From the NCBI GenBank assembly GCA_001972305.1, contig BDDD01000261.1, positions 338,063-402,062 of the forward strand: 64,000 nt of DNA. Reading direction: 5' to 3'. Origin of the DNA: Cephalotus follicularis. Taxonomy: Eukaryota; Streptophyta; Magnoliopsida; Oxalidales; Cephalotaceae. Shown in pieces: positions 11,127 through 21,185 of the stretch. The position numbers and the translations under genes were made by a program. The notes beneath the pieces were generated by a model. It searched no databases. It was given only the letters and a program-made list of their open reading frames with translations, and was not told where the DNA came from. The number at the start of each line of letters is the position of its first letter. The first letter of the stretch is position 1.

Positions 11127-11162
11127 GCAGACCAACTATCAAAGTTAGCAACAACAGAGGAG

Positions 11163-12494
11163 TTGGAGAAAAATCAAACAGTGCTTGTTGACTACCTGGA
11201 TCGTCCAACCATCTCTCAAGCAGAGGTAATGGACATAGATGTTCCACAGGAGCCAAATTGGATGACTCCCTTTATCAATTGGCTAAGAGATGGGATCCTC
11301 CCCGAGGACCCAGTGGAGGCGAGGAAGCTGGTTTACAGAGCTAACAGATTCCAATTCCGAGATAGGATCCTCTACAAAAGATCATTCTCGTTTCCTTGGC
11401 TAAGGTGCTTAAACCCTTCAGAAGCCGACTACGCCCTAAAGGAGGTCCATGAAGGAATTTGTGGCAACCACACAGGGGGTAGGACTTTGTCTCACAAGTT
11501 ATTAAGGCAAGGTTACTACTGGCCAACCATGCATCAAGATGCTATTAATTTAGTGAGGAAGTGTGACAAGTGTCAGAGGAACGCCAACATAAGTAGAAGG
11601 CCTTCTCAACCTCTGACATCAATTACGGCCCCGTGGCCCTTCGCACAGTGGGGAATGGACTTCGTCGGACCATTACCTATGGCAACAGGCCAGAGGAAGT
11701 TCCTCATTGTAGCAGTTGATTACTTCACTAAGTGGGTGGAAGCAGAACCTTTGGCCACAATTACAGAGAAGAACACAGAGAGCTTTGTGTGGAAGTCAAT
11801 AATCTGCAGATTCGGAGTTCCGAGAACAATTATCACTGATAATGGTAAGCAGTTCGATTGCCAAGCCTTTAGGGACTTCTGCTGAGAATGGAGGATAGAG
11901 CATAGGCTTGCCTCAGTTGCCTACCCTCAGAGTAATGGTCAAGCCGAGGTAATCAACAGAGAGATCATCTCGGGCTTGAAAAATCGCCTAGAAGACAGCA
12001 AAGGAAGGTGGACCGAGGAGTTACCAAGTGTATTATGGGCATATAGAACCACTCCTCGGACTACAACAGGTGAATCCCCCTACAGTTTATGCTTTGGAGA
12101 AGAGGCTATGATACCAGTGGAGGTTGGAATGCAATCCCCAAGAGTTGTGCACTTCACTGAAGACAACAACGAAGAAGGGCTTAGATGCCTCCTCGACCTT
12201 GTGGGAGAGCTTATAGATAAAGCTGCAATCAGAGTTGCAGCCTACCAACAGAGGGTTAGTCGTTACTACAACAAAAAAGTAAGCCCGAGACCACTAAGGC
12301 AAGGAGATCTAGTTCTACGCAACTCAGCCATTACAGATCCCAATGGTACCAGAGGAAAGCTAGCCCCTGCCTGGGAAGGGCCATACAAGATCAAAAGGGT
12401 CCTCCGCCCGGGAACATTCAAACTTGAAACTTTGGGGGGTAGGGAGATTGCCAGAGCTTGGAATGCCGAGCATCTGAGAAAGTATTATCAATAA
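11163..12494 (+). pseudogene. Tat integrase, fossil
   Basis: Shows the N-terminal zinc-binding HHCC pattern (HEG...NHTGG...CDKCQ, about 11450-11575). The catalytic core follows with GMDFVGPLP (first Asp) and ITDNGKQF (second Asp), then ENRE-type sequence near 11950, and a C-terminal domain with WAYRTTPRTTTGESPY and WEGPYKIKRV that ends at 12494. Integrase would insert the DNA copy into the chromosome. The segment is interrupted, so it is a fossil. Confidence 0.88.
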
Positions 12495-13792
12495 ATGTAA
12501 GACATTTTCAATAAAGTCTGAAATTTTCAAGTTTTGTGTTCAACATCATAGTTCCAAGTTTGCAAGGGACCGAAGGTCCAATGTTCAAGTCCTCAAACCT
12601 CTGAACAGCCACCGATCAGCTCCCTTAGTCTTTAAGCTAAGCATCTCGGACCATGCCCCCAAGGGGGCATCTCGGAATCTAAGTTTCCTAAGGCTTACGG
12701 AGGCTAACTCTTAAAAGGAAAACCAACATAAGCCGAGGTCTTAGACAGACCAGTGCAATAGGCATTCAAGAGCATCCAAGGATGCATACACCAAAGCCTC
12801 TTTCCGAGGAGCACGTCAAAAGACTCCTTCCGAGGAACATGCAAAAGACTCCTTCCGAGGAGCACCTATATTTATCAACAAAGACTCCTCCCGAGGAGCA
12901 GACTTAAAAGACTTCCAAGGAAGCACTAAGACTCCTAAGGGAGCAAACACTGGTTGACAACACCATGGGAACTTGTCCAACCAGACCTAAAGTCGTGACT
13001 TGAAAGGCGAATCCATGGGAACTCGCAACGCTCAAGCTCGTCGGACTGAGCACTTTAATACAAGTGTCTCCAAGTGGACTGAAAGCTCAGCCGACCTGTC
13101 CTAAATACTCTTAGGTCAGACGATACTCTCATCGGCAAACCCATAGGAACTTGTCCAAGCAGACAAAGAATTCAACCTGTGAGTGCAAAAAGTTTTCTTA
13201 TAATTGCTTAAGCATTTTTACAAATAAGGGGTCCTACGAGGACTGTCAATGCTTGAGTGACCTCGTCTATGCAAGGTTAGTGATTTTGGATAAGTTAAAA
13301 GTTCTAAGGAACTATCAGCACACAAGTACACTTAAAGCTCAAACACACGTGAAGCCGATTAAGTCCGAGAATACAAGGGCTTGTTCTTTTTGGAGTTAGT
13401 TGCCCACTTATGCGAGAAGTCCGAGGTCACAACAGGGATAAAATTCCTAAGGGAATTGTCAACACATACATGCACTCAAAGCTCAAACATACAAACAACC
13501 AATTGATGAGAAGGTCCGAGAAGGCAAAGCCTTCTTCCTACTTATATTTTTGATAAGTTACTTAAGCTTTTTTGGGAGTCAAGTGCTCACTTGTGTGAAG
13601 AGTCAGAGGTTACTATGAAGACAAAATTCCTAAGGGAATTATTAACAAGTACAAGAATGCAGAGATCAATCACAACACATAGAAGAAAAATTTAAAGGCA
13701 AGACCAGAGAATGAGAAAAGAGGTTCCTTCATTAATATTCAAAAAGATTACAAGGGACGAGAAAAAAACTATTACAAAACAAAAGCCAAAAA
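12495..13792 (+). other. Non-coding spacer between pol and the antisense gene, with a minisatellite
   Basis: No coding potential. At about 12795-12950 it contains four to five imperfect copies of a roughly 25-30-bp unit built on GACTCCTTCCGAGGAGCA. A related array occurs at the same structural place in the second Tat element (about 51895-52340). Tat elements are known to carry tandem repeats in this 3' region. Confidence 0.75.
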
Positions 13793-14635
13793 CTAAGTCT
13801 GAGGAGCATCATCATGCTCTGACGGAGGATCTTCGAGAGGTGCAGGAGGAAAGAAGGCTTCAACAGAGGGTAGAGGAAGATCTCCAAAGCCAGCAAAAAT
13901 GTCCTCAGCAGCAGGAGAAGAATGAAGAGCCGAGGAGTCCAATGCAGGCTCCGAGGTGGCAGCAGTAGGATCCGCAGCAAGGATGACCACGTCAGAAGAA
14001 GTGGGAGTAGCAGGATCATCCACCAAAACAGACGAGGCACCTTCCGCCAACCTCTGACGGACCTCCTCCTCCACTGCATCAATTCCCTCTGGGTAGAAGT
14101 CAAATGCATCGGCAGAGGGGCAATACACCACTTCATCCAGCGAGAACTCGGGCTGCAGAGAAGAGACCCAATTCCTGCAAGCATAGAAGCCCTGGCGAAA
14201 GTACTCGGCCGCTTCTAGGAACACTGCTTCATCGAACTCATCCGAGCTCTTGAACTCCTCCACAGAGGACCTCAGCAACTCCTTGAACTCCTCCGAGTTC
14301 TTGAAGTCGGCCATGGCCTGGTGTTGTTCCTTCCTCAGCTGCTCCTTCTCTTTCCTCTGCTGCCGCTCAAGCCTAACCACCAGATCATCATTTCTCTTCT
14401 CAGCCTGGTCCAGCTTGGCCTCCAGCCTCCTCTTCTCAGCCCTTTTCTCCTCCAGGTCCTCAACTGCTTGCTTCTTCTCCTTGTCCAAGGACTCCTGAAC
14501 TTTGAGAACCTCGTTTAGTTGAGCTTGGGCCGAGCGAGCAGTCTCCTCTAATGAAGCCATGCTCGACCTCAGCTCTCGGTCCCTGGCCACCACTGCAGAG
14601 AAGTTGTCCACAAGCAGTTGAGTGTTGTTCAGAGA
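13793..14635 (-). CDS. Antisense gene of the Tat element, block 3 (coiled coil, RQGFYACRNW motif)
   Basis: The last coding block of a gene-like unit on the strand opposite to gag-pol, read from 14635 down to 13793. It opens with a long charged, heptad-rich stretch (EKKQAVEDLEEKRAEKRR and onwards for about 90 residues), a probable coiled coil. It continues with SSDEFDEAVFLEAAEYFRQG and FYACRNWVSSLQPEFSLDEV, then an acidic, Ser/Thr/Ala/Pro-rich tail. The RQGFYACRNW motif is identical in the matching block of the second Tat element at 50614-51432. It is separated from block 2 by an 85-bp interval with GT-AG ends (14636-14720). The molecular function is not known to me. Confidence 0.7.
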   Translation of the reverse strand, partial: SLNNTQLLVDNFSAVVARDRELRSSMASLEETARSAQAQLNEVLKVQESLDKEKKQAVEDLEEKRAEKRRLEAKLDQAEKRNDDLVVRLERQQRKEKEQLRKEQHQAMADFKNSEEFKELLRSSVEEFKSSDEFDEAVFLEAAEYFRQGFYACRNWVSSLQPEFSLDEVVYCPSADAFDFYPEGIDAVEEEVRQRLAEGASSVLVDDPATPTSSDVVILAADPTAATSEPALDSSALHSSPAAEDIFAGFGDLPLPSVEAFFPPAPLEDPPSEHDDAPQT

Positions 14636-14720
14636 CTGTCACAGAAGCAAAAAAGTGTTAGAAAATATGAAGAATGAAAATAGAAGAGAAGTCAAGGCAA
14701 CTAAGGCAGAGATCACTTAC

Positions 14721-15253
14721 CCTCAAGTGGTTCCTCAGACAGTTGGTCACCAACTCCTCGTTGGACCACCTCTGCCTCGCCTCCACCTCCATGGGGAAGA
14801 AGACTAGCCGGCTAAGTGCCTGGGGGACTCCAGGACCACTCAGGTTCAAGCGGTTGCACTCCATGCCCTCAAACTCATTGAGCAGCTCTTCCACCCCCCG
14901 AGATAGAGGAATAATTATAGGATCTTGGGAGCTTGATCCGAGGGCAGCAACGTCCTCGACCTCCCGCACCTTCTCGGTGCCATCCATAGCTTTACCCTTT
15001 CTACTCCTCTTCGATAGAGGAGCGTGTTCAGTGGAGTGGGTTTTGTCTGCCGGCCTCTTGTTTGCCTCCTTCCTCTTTTCAGCAGCAGCAGTTGGCACCC
15101 TAGCAGAAGGAGGAGGAGGAGGGGTCTTAGCCTATGGCCTTGGCCTCTCGGCCACTGGAGTTTTTGCCTTAGGCTTTGGCCCAGTAGGCGCAGGGGCCTT
15201 CCTCTGATCGGTGGCCCTAATGATGGCAGAAAGATCTCGGCGAGGAGCCATTG
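14721..15253 (-). CDS. Antisense gene of the Tat element, block 2 (basic, low complexity)
   Basis: Starts just after a TTTCAG acceptor-like site with CAATGGCTCCT; the second Tat element has CAATGGCTTCT at the same place (50046). The block is Pro/Ala/Lys-rich and contains a basic cluster (LSKRSRKGKAMD) that could be a nuclear localisation signal. It ends with EARQRWSNEELVTNCLRNHLR before a strong donor-like GGTAAGTG at 14713-14721. The 92-bp interval 15254-15345 separates it from block 1. No catalytic domain is visible. Confidence 0.6.
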
Positions 15254-15345
15254 CTGAAAGAAGACAAGAGAGTTAAAGTCAGAGATCAAAGAATGCAGAG
15301 GTTAGAAAAAATATCATTAACAGAAAGAAGACAAAGATTTTATAC

Positions 15346-16254
15346 AAGTTTGTTCTGACATTGGGGGCAGAGGATTATCTTGTTCTCCCTCTCCCTCTGA
15401 TTCTTCCTCCTCGGATCCATCCAAGAAGGATTCCCGTCCGAGGACCACACTCAGTCCTGCCTGGACCAGACGATCCTCAGTAATGGTGGAGTTTACATCC
15501 TCTGGCACAAGAGCCAGGAGCTTACTAAGACCTATCTTCTCAGCCGAGGTCAGGCGAGATTTTTTGTTCAGAAATTTAACGTCCAAGGAGGTGCACCAGG
15601 GAGAGGGAGTAAACCCTTCGAAGTCTTTTATTAAAAAATATATCCTCCTCCAGTTTTTTATGGATTGGGTAGGGTTGAGAAGAAGTTTTTTCACCCCAGA
15701 ACGAGATTTGAAAAAATACCCGATCGTTTTGGGGGTGGCCGAGATGATGTGAAACTCTTTGAAGAGATTCACAGTTGCATCCACCTCGGACTCTATGCAT
15801 TTGACAAGGAACCCTATCATGAAACCCCAAGACTGAGGTTGAAGAAGTGAAGGATGAAGACTAAAGCTAAGAAGGACCGAGATGGCAAAGGAGGGGACAG
15901 GGACCCTCAGACCATGGGAAAGAGCCCCTTCAAAGACCACAAAGAGGCCTTCTCGGCTCTCGGTGACTACCTGAGGATCCTTAGGAAGATTGAAGGTCAA
16001 CCCACGAGGGAAGTTGTACTTTCTTGAGAGCCTTTTGACCTCGACTTGGCTGAGAGTGCTCAAACCAAAGACACAATCCCCTGGCAGAGGAACGGCCTAT
16101 GCAGTGGGTACATCAGGGACACCCACAGTAGCCCCTAGACTGCCTTCAATCCCCAGTGGCCTTTCAGCGGTGGGAACCACCATGGCCAAAGGCTCAACAG
16201 ACAGGGGAGAAGAAGAAGAAGAAGAAGACCCAGTGGACAGTTCTTGACTAGCCA
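15346..16254 (-). CDS. Antisense gene of the Tat element, block 1 ('putative gypsy type transposon' domain)
   Basis: The first coding block, from MASQELSTG at 16254. The conserved part includes LSRKYNFPRGLTFNLPKDP, EGLFVVFEGALSHGLRVPVP, HPSLLQPQSWGFMIGFLVKC, and NWRRIYFLIKDFEGFTPSPW. This pattern resembles the plant family annotated 'putative gypsy type transposon' (Transposase_28, PF04195). Despite that name it has no transposase catalytic triad. It ends in an acidic stretch (DGSEEEESEGEGEQD). The corresponding block of the second Tat element is at 49018-49941. Such antisense reading frames between integrase and the 3' LTR are known from Tat elements; their role is undetermined. Confidence 0.72.
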
Positions 16255-16456
16255 TGAAGTAAAAGATGAAGAAGAAGAAATCACAAAAGAAGAAAATGAT
16301 CTGGGAAAGCACAGAGTTGGTAGAAACTTACCAAAGTTTTTGATTCGAAGGTTTGGGAAAAGAAACTGAAGACACTGCAAACTCAACAAAGCTCTCAAAA
16401 TTCTGTGAATTCTTAAGGTTAAAGAAGCGAAAGTTTTGTTATGTGAAGAACAAAAG

Positions 16457-16467
16457 CTTTTATAGAG
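16457..16467 (-). promoter_or_regulatory. Probable TATA box of the antisense gene
   Basis: Minus-strand CTCTATAAAAG, about 200 bases upstream of the block 1 start at 16254, with a pyrimidine-rich leader just before the ATG. A donor-like GGTAAGT on the minus strand at about 16326-16332 hints at a leader intron. The position inside the element, before the 3' LTR, means the unit would not depend on LTR transcription. Confidence 0.55.
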
Positions 16468-16885
16468 CCCTTCCTCGAATCCTGGCCCTCCACCTCACAC
16501 AGATCCAACGGTTAGGAAATAGATCGTCACATCATGCGCGGGAAACGAAAAGACAAAGGCGTGAGTTGCTCTGTGCACGCCACGTGTGAAGCTTACTCAA
16601 TACGCAACTTAAAGGATAATCATAACGGTTCACTACTCGAGGCCTGTTGATAAGATTGATGGCAGACCAAAGGGCAGGCTTTAGTCCTCGGTTCAAGCAG
16701 ACTATGTTTAATATCAGAGGAATGACAAAGGCAACACTCTCAACCTCAGCCCATTTGTACAATGAAGAGCTAGCAAGAAGTATTGCAGAGGAATCTTGCC
16801 TGGGCCACGGCTCTCAACTCTGATCCTCCTCCTCTGACCAAAGTCAGAGAACAAGGACCAGGGGGCATATGATGGAGGAAAAATA
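16468..16885 (+). other. Spacer with polypurine tract before the 3' LTR
   Basis: No gene in gag-pol sense. The purine-rich run GATGGAGGAAAAATA (16871-16885), with GGACCAGGGGG just before it, adjoins the 3' LTR and is the likely plus-strand primer. Confidence 0.65.
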
Positions 16886-17768
16886 TGTTTATATTAACGA
16901 CACGTGTCCACAGCAGACATGACCAGCTGTCCATGAGGGATTAGAAGCTTATCAACAAGCCGTGCCGAGGAGCACACACATGACAAAGAGCGTCAATCTC
17001 GGACCTGGAGCCGAGGACCATTATTTTTTGAAGAGAATATACTGAGACATCAAGTCCGAGGACACTCCTCGGACTTGGAGGCAGAAGACTACATCCAGGG
17101 TGTGAAGGCCGAGGACTTCCTCGGCCCAAAGCATTTATCAGACAAAGGACAGAAGACATTCCCTTCACTACACAGAAGCTATCAAGCTCCTCCTCGGACA
17201 TATTCAAACTACTTTCGTCCTCTGACTTGAGAGGACCACGACCTCGGCAGCAATATTATAATCAGTTTCCTTCACAGCCCTGAAACGGAGGACCTCAACC
17301 TTATCTATGGGATAAGGGGATTAACACCACTTGATTTCTCGGGATCTGCACTTATCCAAATAAGGAGATAGAATCACAATCAACTACAAACAAAGGAAAA
17401 CAGCGACATTATAGGCGAAGATCAAGGGAAATGACCGAGATCCTCGGCATTTCCCTAGGGGATAACGATCACATCCGAATTACACACTCAATCAGTTACA
17501 AAACACCACTATAAATACAAGTTCAACAGACTGAAAAAGGTCAGCAATTTTTACATTCAAGAGAACCTTATTTCATCTACACTTTGTCTAACTTGAGCGT
17601 CGGAGTGTCCCCGGGAGAACAACCTTCTGGACTTTCCACCATTTCTGTTACCTTGTGCAGGTGTCCGAGATCAAAATCTTCCTGAAGGCATCTGTGACTA
17701 GCGTTTCTCTTAACAAATAAAAGTCCTCCACGTAGGATACTGTTGAGAGAAGGATTTCTGTATCAACA
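16886..17768 (+). repeat. 3' LTR of the complete Tat element
   Basis: 883 bp from TGTTTATATTA to TATCAACA, about 98% alike with the 5' LTR by eye. It is followed at once by the target duplication ACTGT (17769-17773). Confidence 0.93.
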
Positions 17769-17773
17769 ACTGT

Positions 17774-18008
17774 ATTACCTTATCTAAAATAGATGTCTTA
17801 TTCTTAAGGATGGTTTAGTCAAAATAGCTAACATTATAAGAAAAAAAGGGGTTATTATAAGAGAATTTTTACCAATTACAAGGGATGTTTAGGGGGATTT
17901 TAATCATTCTCTATAAAAAAAAATTTGTGAGAAATTTTCTTTTGTTATTATGTAATTTTCTTCATAATTTTTTAGTGATATTTATTTTATTTATAGGGAA
18001 ATTATTGT
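17774..18008. repeat. 244-bp tandem duplication, copy 2, right part
   Basis: Continues the duplicated unit after the Tat insertion (ATTACCTTATCTAAAATAG and onwards) and matches 5726-5951 with roughly 5-10% differences by eye. The two copies are more diverged than the Tat LTRs, so the duplication predates the insertion. Confidence 0.8.
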
Positions 18009-19285
18009 GAGGGATTTGAATTAATATTGCGATGGGGTTTATGTGACAAATATAACAAGATTATGTTGTGAGGGAATTTTTCTCTCAATTATTTTTAGAG
18101 AAATATCTAATTTAGAGAAATTTTTTTTAAATGGTTTACTATTTGTAGGAAAATTTTCAGTTTGGAGGAAAACTTTTGCGAGTGTTTACAACTATGTTGT
18201 AAAGGAGAATCGCTCATAAAATCAGTTAGATATGTTGCAAAAGATTTTCCATCACAAATGTTTGGAGGGAGAATTTTGTATTTTTTTTGTTCTTTTTATA
18301 ATACTTCAAACTTTAATCTTAAAATTTTTAAAAAGTACATAATATATTTAATTTATATTTTTTTTGTTAATTATTTGTGTTTCTAATTAAATATTTTCTT
18401 ATTTTATATATTTATTAATGGTTATAACATAATTACTTTATAAATATTTTGCACCAAATATAGACGTTCAAAATGTACATTATAAATAATTAATATTACA
18501 AATTAACAAGTACATTGGATTTTAGTGTTATTACTTATTATTATCTTTATAAGTTTATGGAATAATTGCTATTACATAAATTGACACTAAAACCAACTAA
18601 TTTAATGATTTAATTAAATTAAAGTTAAATAAAACTTAATTAATCTAAATTAAATACATATGCATATGACTAAAATTAGGGCTGGACAAAAAAAAAACTC
18701 AAAGACAAGACCCGAATCGATCATCGGATCGGGTTCTTAAATATCGTAATGGAGTCTTGATATTGAAGAACCCGCCTATAATTTTAGGTATCCGAGAAGT
18801 TGCATACAAAAATGGTTGATTAACTATAATTTATTACATATTTTGTTTACCTAAATTTGTAATAACGATTAATGTAATCTTTTGAATTATGAGAAATTTT
18901 ATTTTTTAGACAATTTTTTTTATAAAAATATAGTATAAAATAGTGATTAAATAAATATGACAGATAATGTGTATGTGTTTGTGTGTATGTGTATATATAT
19001 ATTATATTTTTTCAAGCATTGATAAATTTTCGTGTTAAAGTTTTTAAAATAGTTAATTTGAAATACTGTTAATAATTATATAATATTAAATAAAAATAAT
19101 ATTATTTGGTTTGATTAAATTATTAATAGTTATTATTATTGTTTGATTATTACTCTTTATATGATTTTTTAATAATATTGTTTTCATTATGTATCTAATT
19201 TTATTAAAAACATTTAATTAAATTGTTATTATAATAATTTTCAAATGTAAATTCAACAAATGAAGATACAATAAAATAAATCTTT
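18009..19285. other. AT-rich intergenic DNA, no gene seen
   Basis: Very AT-rich with long runs of A and T and a TG/TA microsatellite near 18965-19005. At about 18679-18790 there is a GGGCTGGAC...GACCCGAATCG...GGGTTC segment that recalls the interior words of the hAT MITE, but I see no matching end or target duplication. Confidence 0.5.
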
Positions 19286-19999
19286 TGTAACGCCCCAACG
19301 CGTTACAACAGTACCAATCATTTATAACAATTCAACGAGAAAAGTAAAACATTTAATAACACTATAATGCATGCGAAAAATCCAATAAAAATATCACTTC
19401 AATGGATAAAACCCAATTATACAATACATATTTCAATAAAGCTCTGTCACAGACCGGCAGGTCATAAAACAATATATAAAACCATCTTTAACTCTTGGGT
19501 CGTCGAACTGCAGTAGAGGGAGGAGACTCACTCGGGGCTTCAGTCCTCAACTTGCTGCGAAGCTCCACCTGTACCTGACCCATTACATTACAATGTAATG
19601 GGTCAACGACCACTGGTCGTGTAGGAACTACCACCATGCATTTATGAAATGCAGATGCAGCAAGCGTATGCAATGCAAATGAGAGATGCAATAACAGTAC
19701 AATCCATTCAGCACAATCTTTCATTCAATTACAATCATTAATGGTCACTAACAGTCCTTATAAATCCTTCCTCGACATCCCCTACTTAAGGAGGAGCGGT
19801 AACGTACTCCAGACGTTAAAGACAGAGGAGCCAGGAATAAACATTACATTTTAGATAGACCAGTTCCTCGGTTTCCTCGGCTTTAGGAAGAGTAATATAC
19901 GAGTTATAGGCGCTAAAGGCAGATGAGAGGAACCTAAACATTCATTATACAGTAATAGTAACAGTAACAGTAACACTAACAGTAACAATCATTTAGTCA

Positions 20000-20160
20000 G
20001 TGTGGCTCAGCTCGGTCGGGGTTTCAATGGCTCAGCTTAGTCGGTGATCCCCGTAGGGCTCAGCTCGGTCGGTGATCCATTGGCTCAGCTCAGTCGGTGA
20101 TCTATTGGCTCAACTCAATCGGTGATCCCCGTAGGGCTCAGCTCGGTCGGTGATCCAATA
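20000..20160. repeat. GGCTCAGCTCGGTCGGTGATCC minisatellite in the LTR
   Basis: Five to six imperfect units of about 28-30 bp built on GGCTCAGCTCGGTCGGTGAT. The matching array in the other LTR is at about 25140-25295. Confidence 0.8.
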
Positions 20161-20889
20161 CAATACATTGACACTACATTATAGTACATTAATACTACGG
20201 TTCTACGTGGTCTGCCTTCACTACCCTTTTCTTTGTTACTTCATAATACACTACACTTATCATCTATATCTCACTGTTCTTATCACTTATTATCCTTTTC
20301 TATTAATATACTCCCTTTCACTAAAACCATCCTCAGGTGTGGGCCTAAAGTGCTCATTCACATTATAAAGCGTGCATGGTGCATGCAGGCACTATTCGTA
20401 TTCATACATGCATAGAACACCCTCTCAGACCACTAAGATGCATGCATGGCAGGGGAGGCCCGCATGCGTTGCATGCAGGGGTGTTGCCAGAGGAGAACTC
20501 AGGCATACAAGGCTCACTCCAATATACCATCTCTGCCTACTCAGACGCCTAACAGTGCATGGTGCGCATGGCAGAGTAGCATCCTCGGCGCCATGTCAGT
20601 GGAGACCTCAGGGATGCCAAGGTGGAGAGCTCTGGCGCTATGCCATGCATTGGAAGCATGGCATGGCTTCCTTGGATGCGTGAGACTGGTACGCCCTCAG
20701 CAATGTCTTCGGTAATGGCACTGGTGCGTCCCCAGCGCTATGGCAGTGGACTGGACGCATGGCAGAGGACAATGGTGTCCTCGGGCATTGCAGTGGTGCG
20801 TGACGCGTGCATAGGACAATGGCGTCCTCCGCACCTTGGCACCTCGGCGCACCCTAGGCACTGACATGGTGCACCTCAGCACTGGGCAC

Positions 20890-21185
20890 CTCGGCGTGTG
20901 TCCTCTGGTGTTGGCACTGGAGAAGATGAGTGCAGAGGACAATGGCGTCCCCGGCACCTTGGCATCCTTTGGCGTTGGCACTGGAGAAGAGGCGTGCAGA
21001 GGACAATGGAATCCCCGACACTTTGGCGTCCTCTGGCGTTGGCACTAGAGAAGATGCGTGCAGAGGACTATGGCATCCTCGGTACCTTGGCATCCTCTGG
21101 TATTGGCACTGGAGAAGACGGGTGCAGAGGACAATTGCGTCCCTGGCACCTTGGCGTCCTCTGGCGTTGCCACTTTGGAGAGCCA
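20890..21185. repeat. 64-bp tandem array in the LTR (four-plus units)
   Basis: The word GTTGGCACTGGAGAAG and its variants recur with TTGG at 20911, 20975, 21039, 21103 and 21167, an exact 64-base period. Each unit carries GTGCAGAGGACAATGGCGTC and CACCTTGGCRTCCTCT. The other LTR has about three units. Confidence 0.85.

Larger units (their letters stand above)
5970..17768 (+). mobile_element. Complete-length Ty3/gypsy Tat element with antisense gene
   Basis: 11.8 kb with both LTRs, a primer site, gag, protease, reverse transcriptase, two RNase H domains, integrase, a repeat-bearing spacer, a gene-like unit on the opposite strand, and a purine tract before the 3' LTR. It is flanked by the 5-bp duplication ACTGT. 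By eye the LTRs differ at fewer than about 20 substitutions in roughly 885 bp (about 98% alike), so insertion was recent, likely within about one to two million years under common plant rates. Structurally it looks whole, but its gag-pol frames carry several breaks. Order and content match the Tat lineage of plant Ty3/gypsy elements. Confidence 0.92.

Noticed and set aside
15346-16254. Reading block 1 of the antisense unit as a DNA transposase because of the family name Transposase_28
   Set aside because: No DDE-type catalytic pattern or terminal inverted repeats; the unit lies within a Tat retrotransposon, and the family name is historical.
18162-18386. 74-codon open frame in AT-rich DNA
   Set aside because: Hydrophobic, Phe/Ile/Tyr-rich translation typical of AT-rich non-coding sequence.
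18679-18790. Possible second hAT MITE (GGGCTGGAC...GGGTTC)
   Set aside because: No matching inverted end and no 8-bp target duplication could be found.
20890-21185. Regularly spaced repeats that could suggest a CRISPR array
   Set aside because: Units are contiguous tandem repeats without unique spacers, in a plant retrotransposon LTR.
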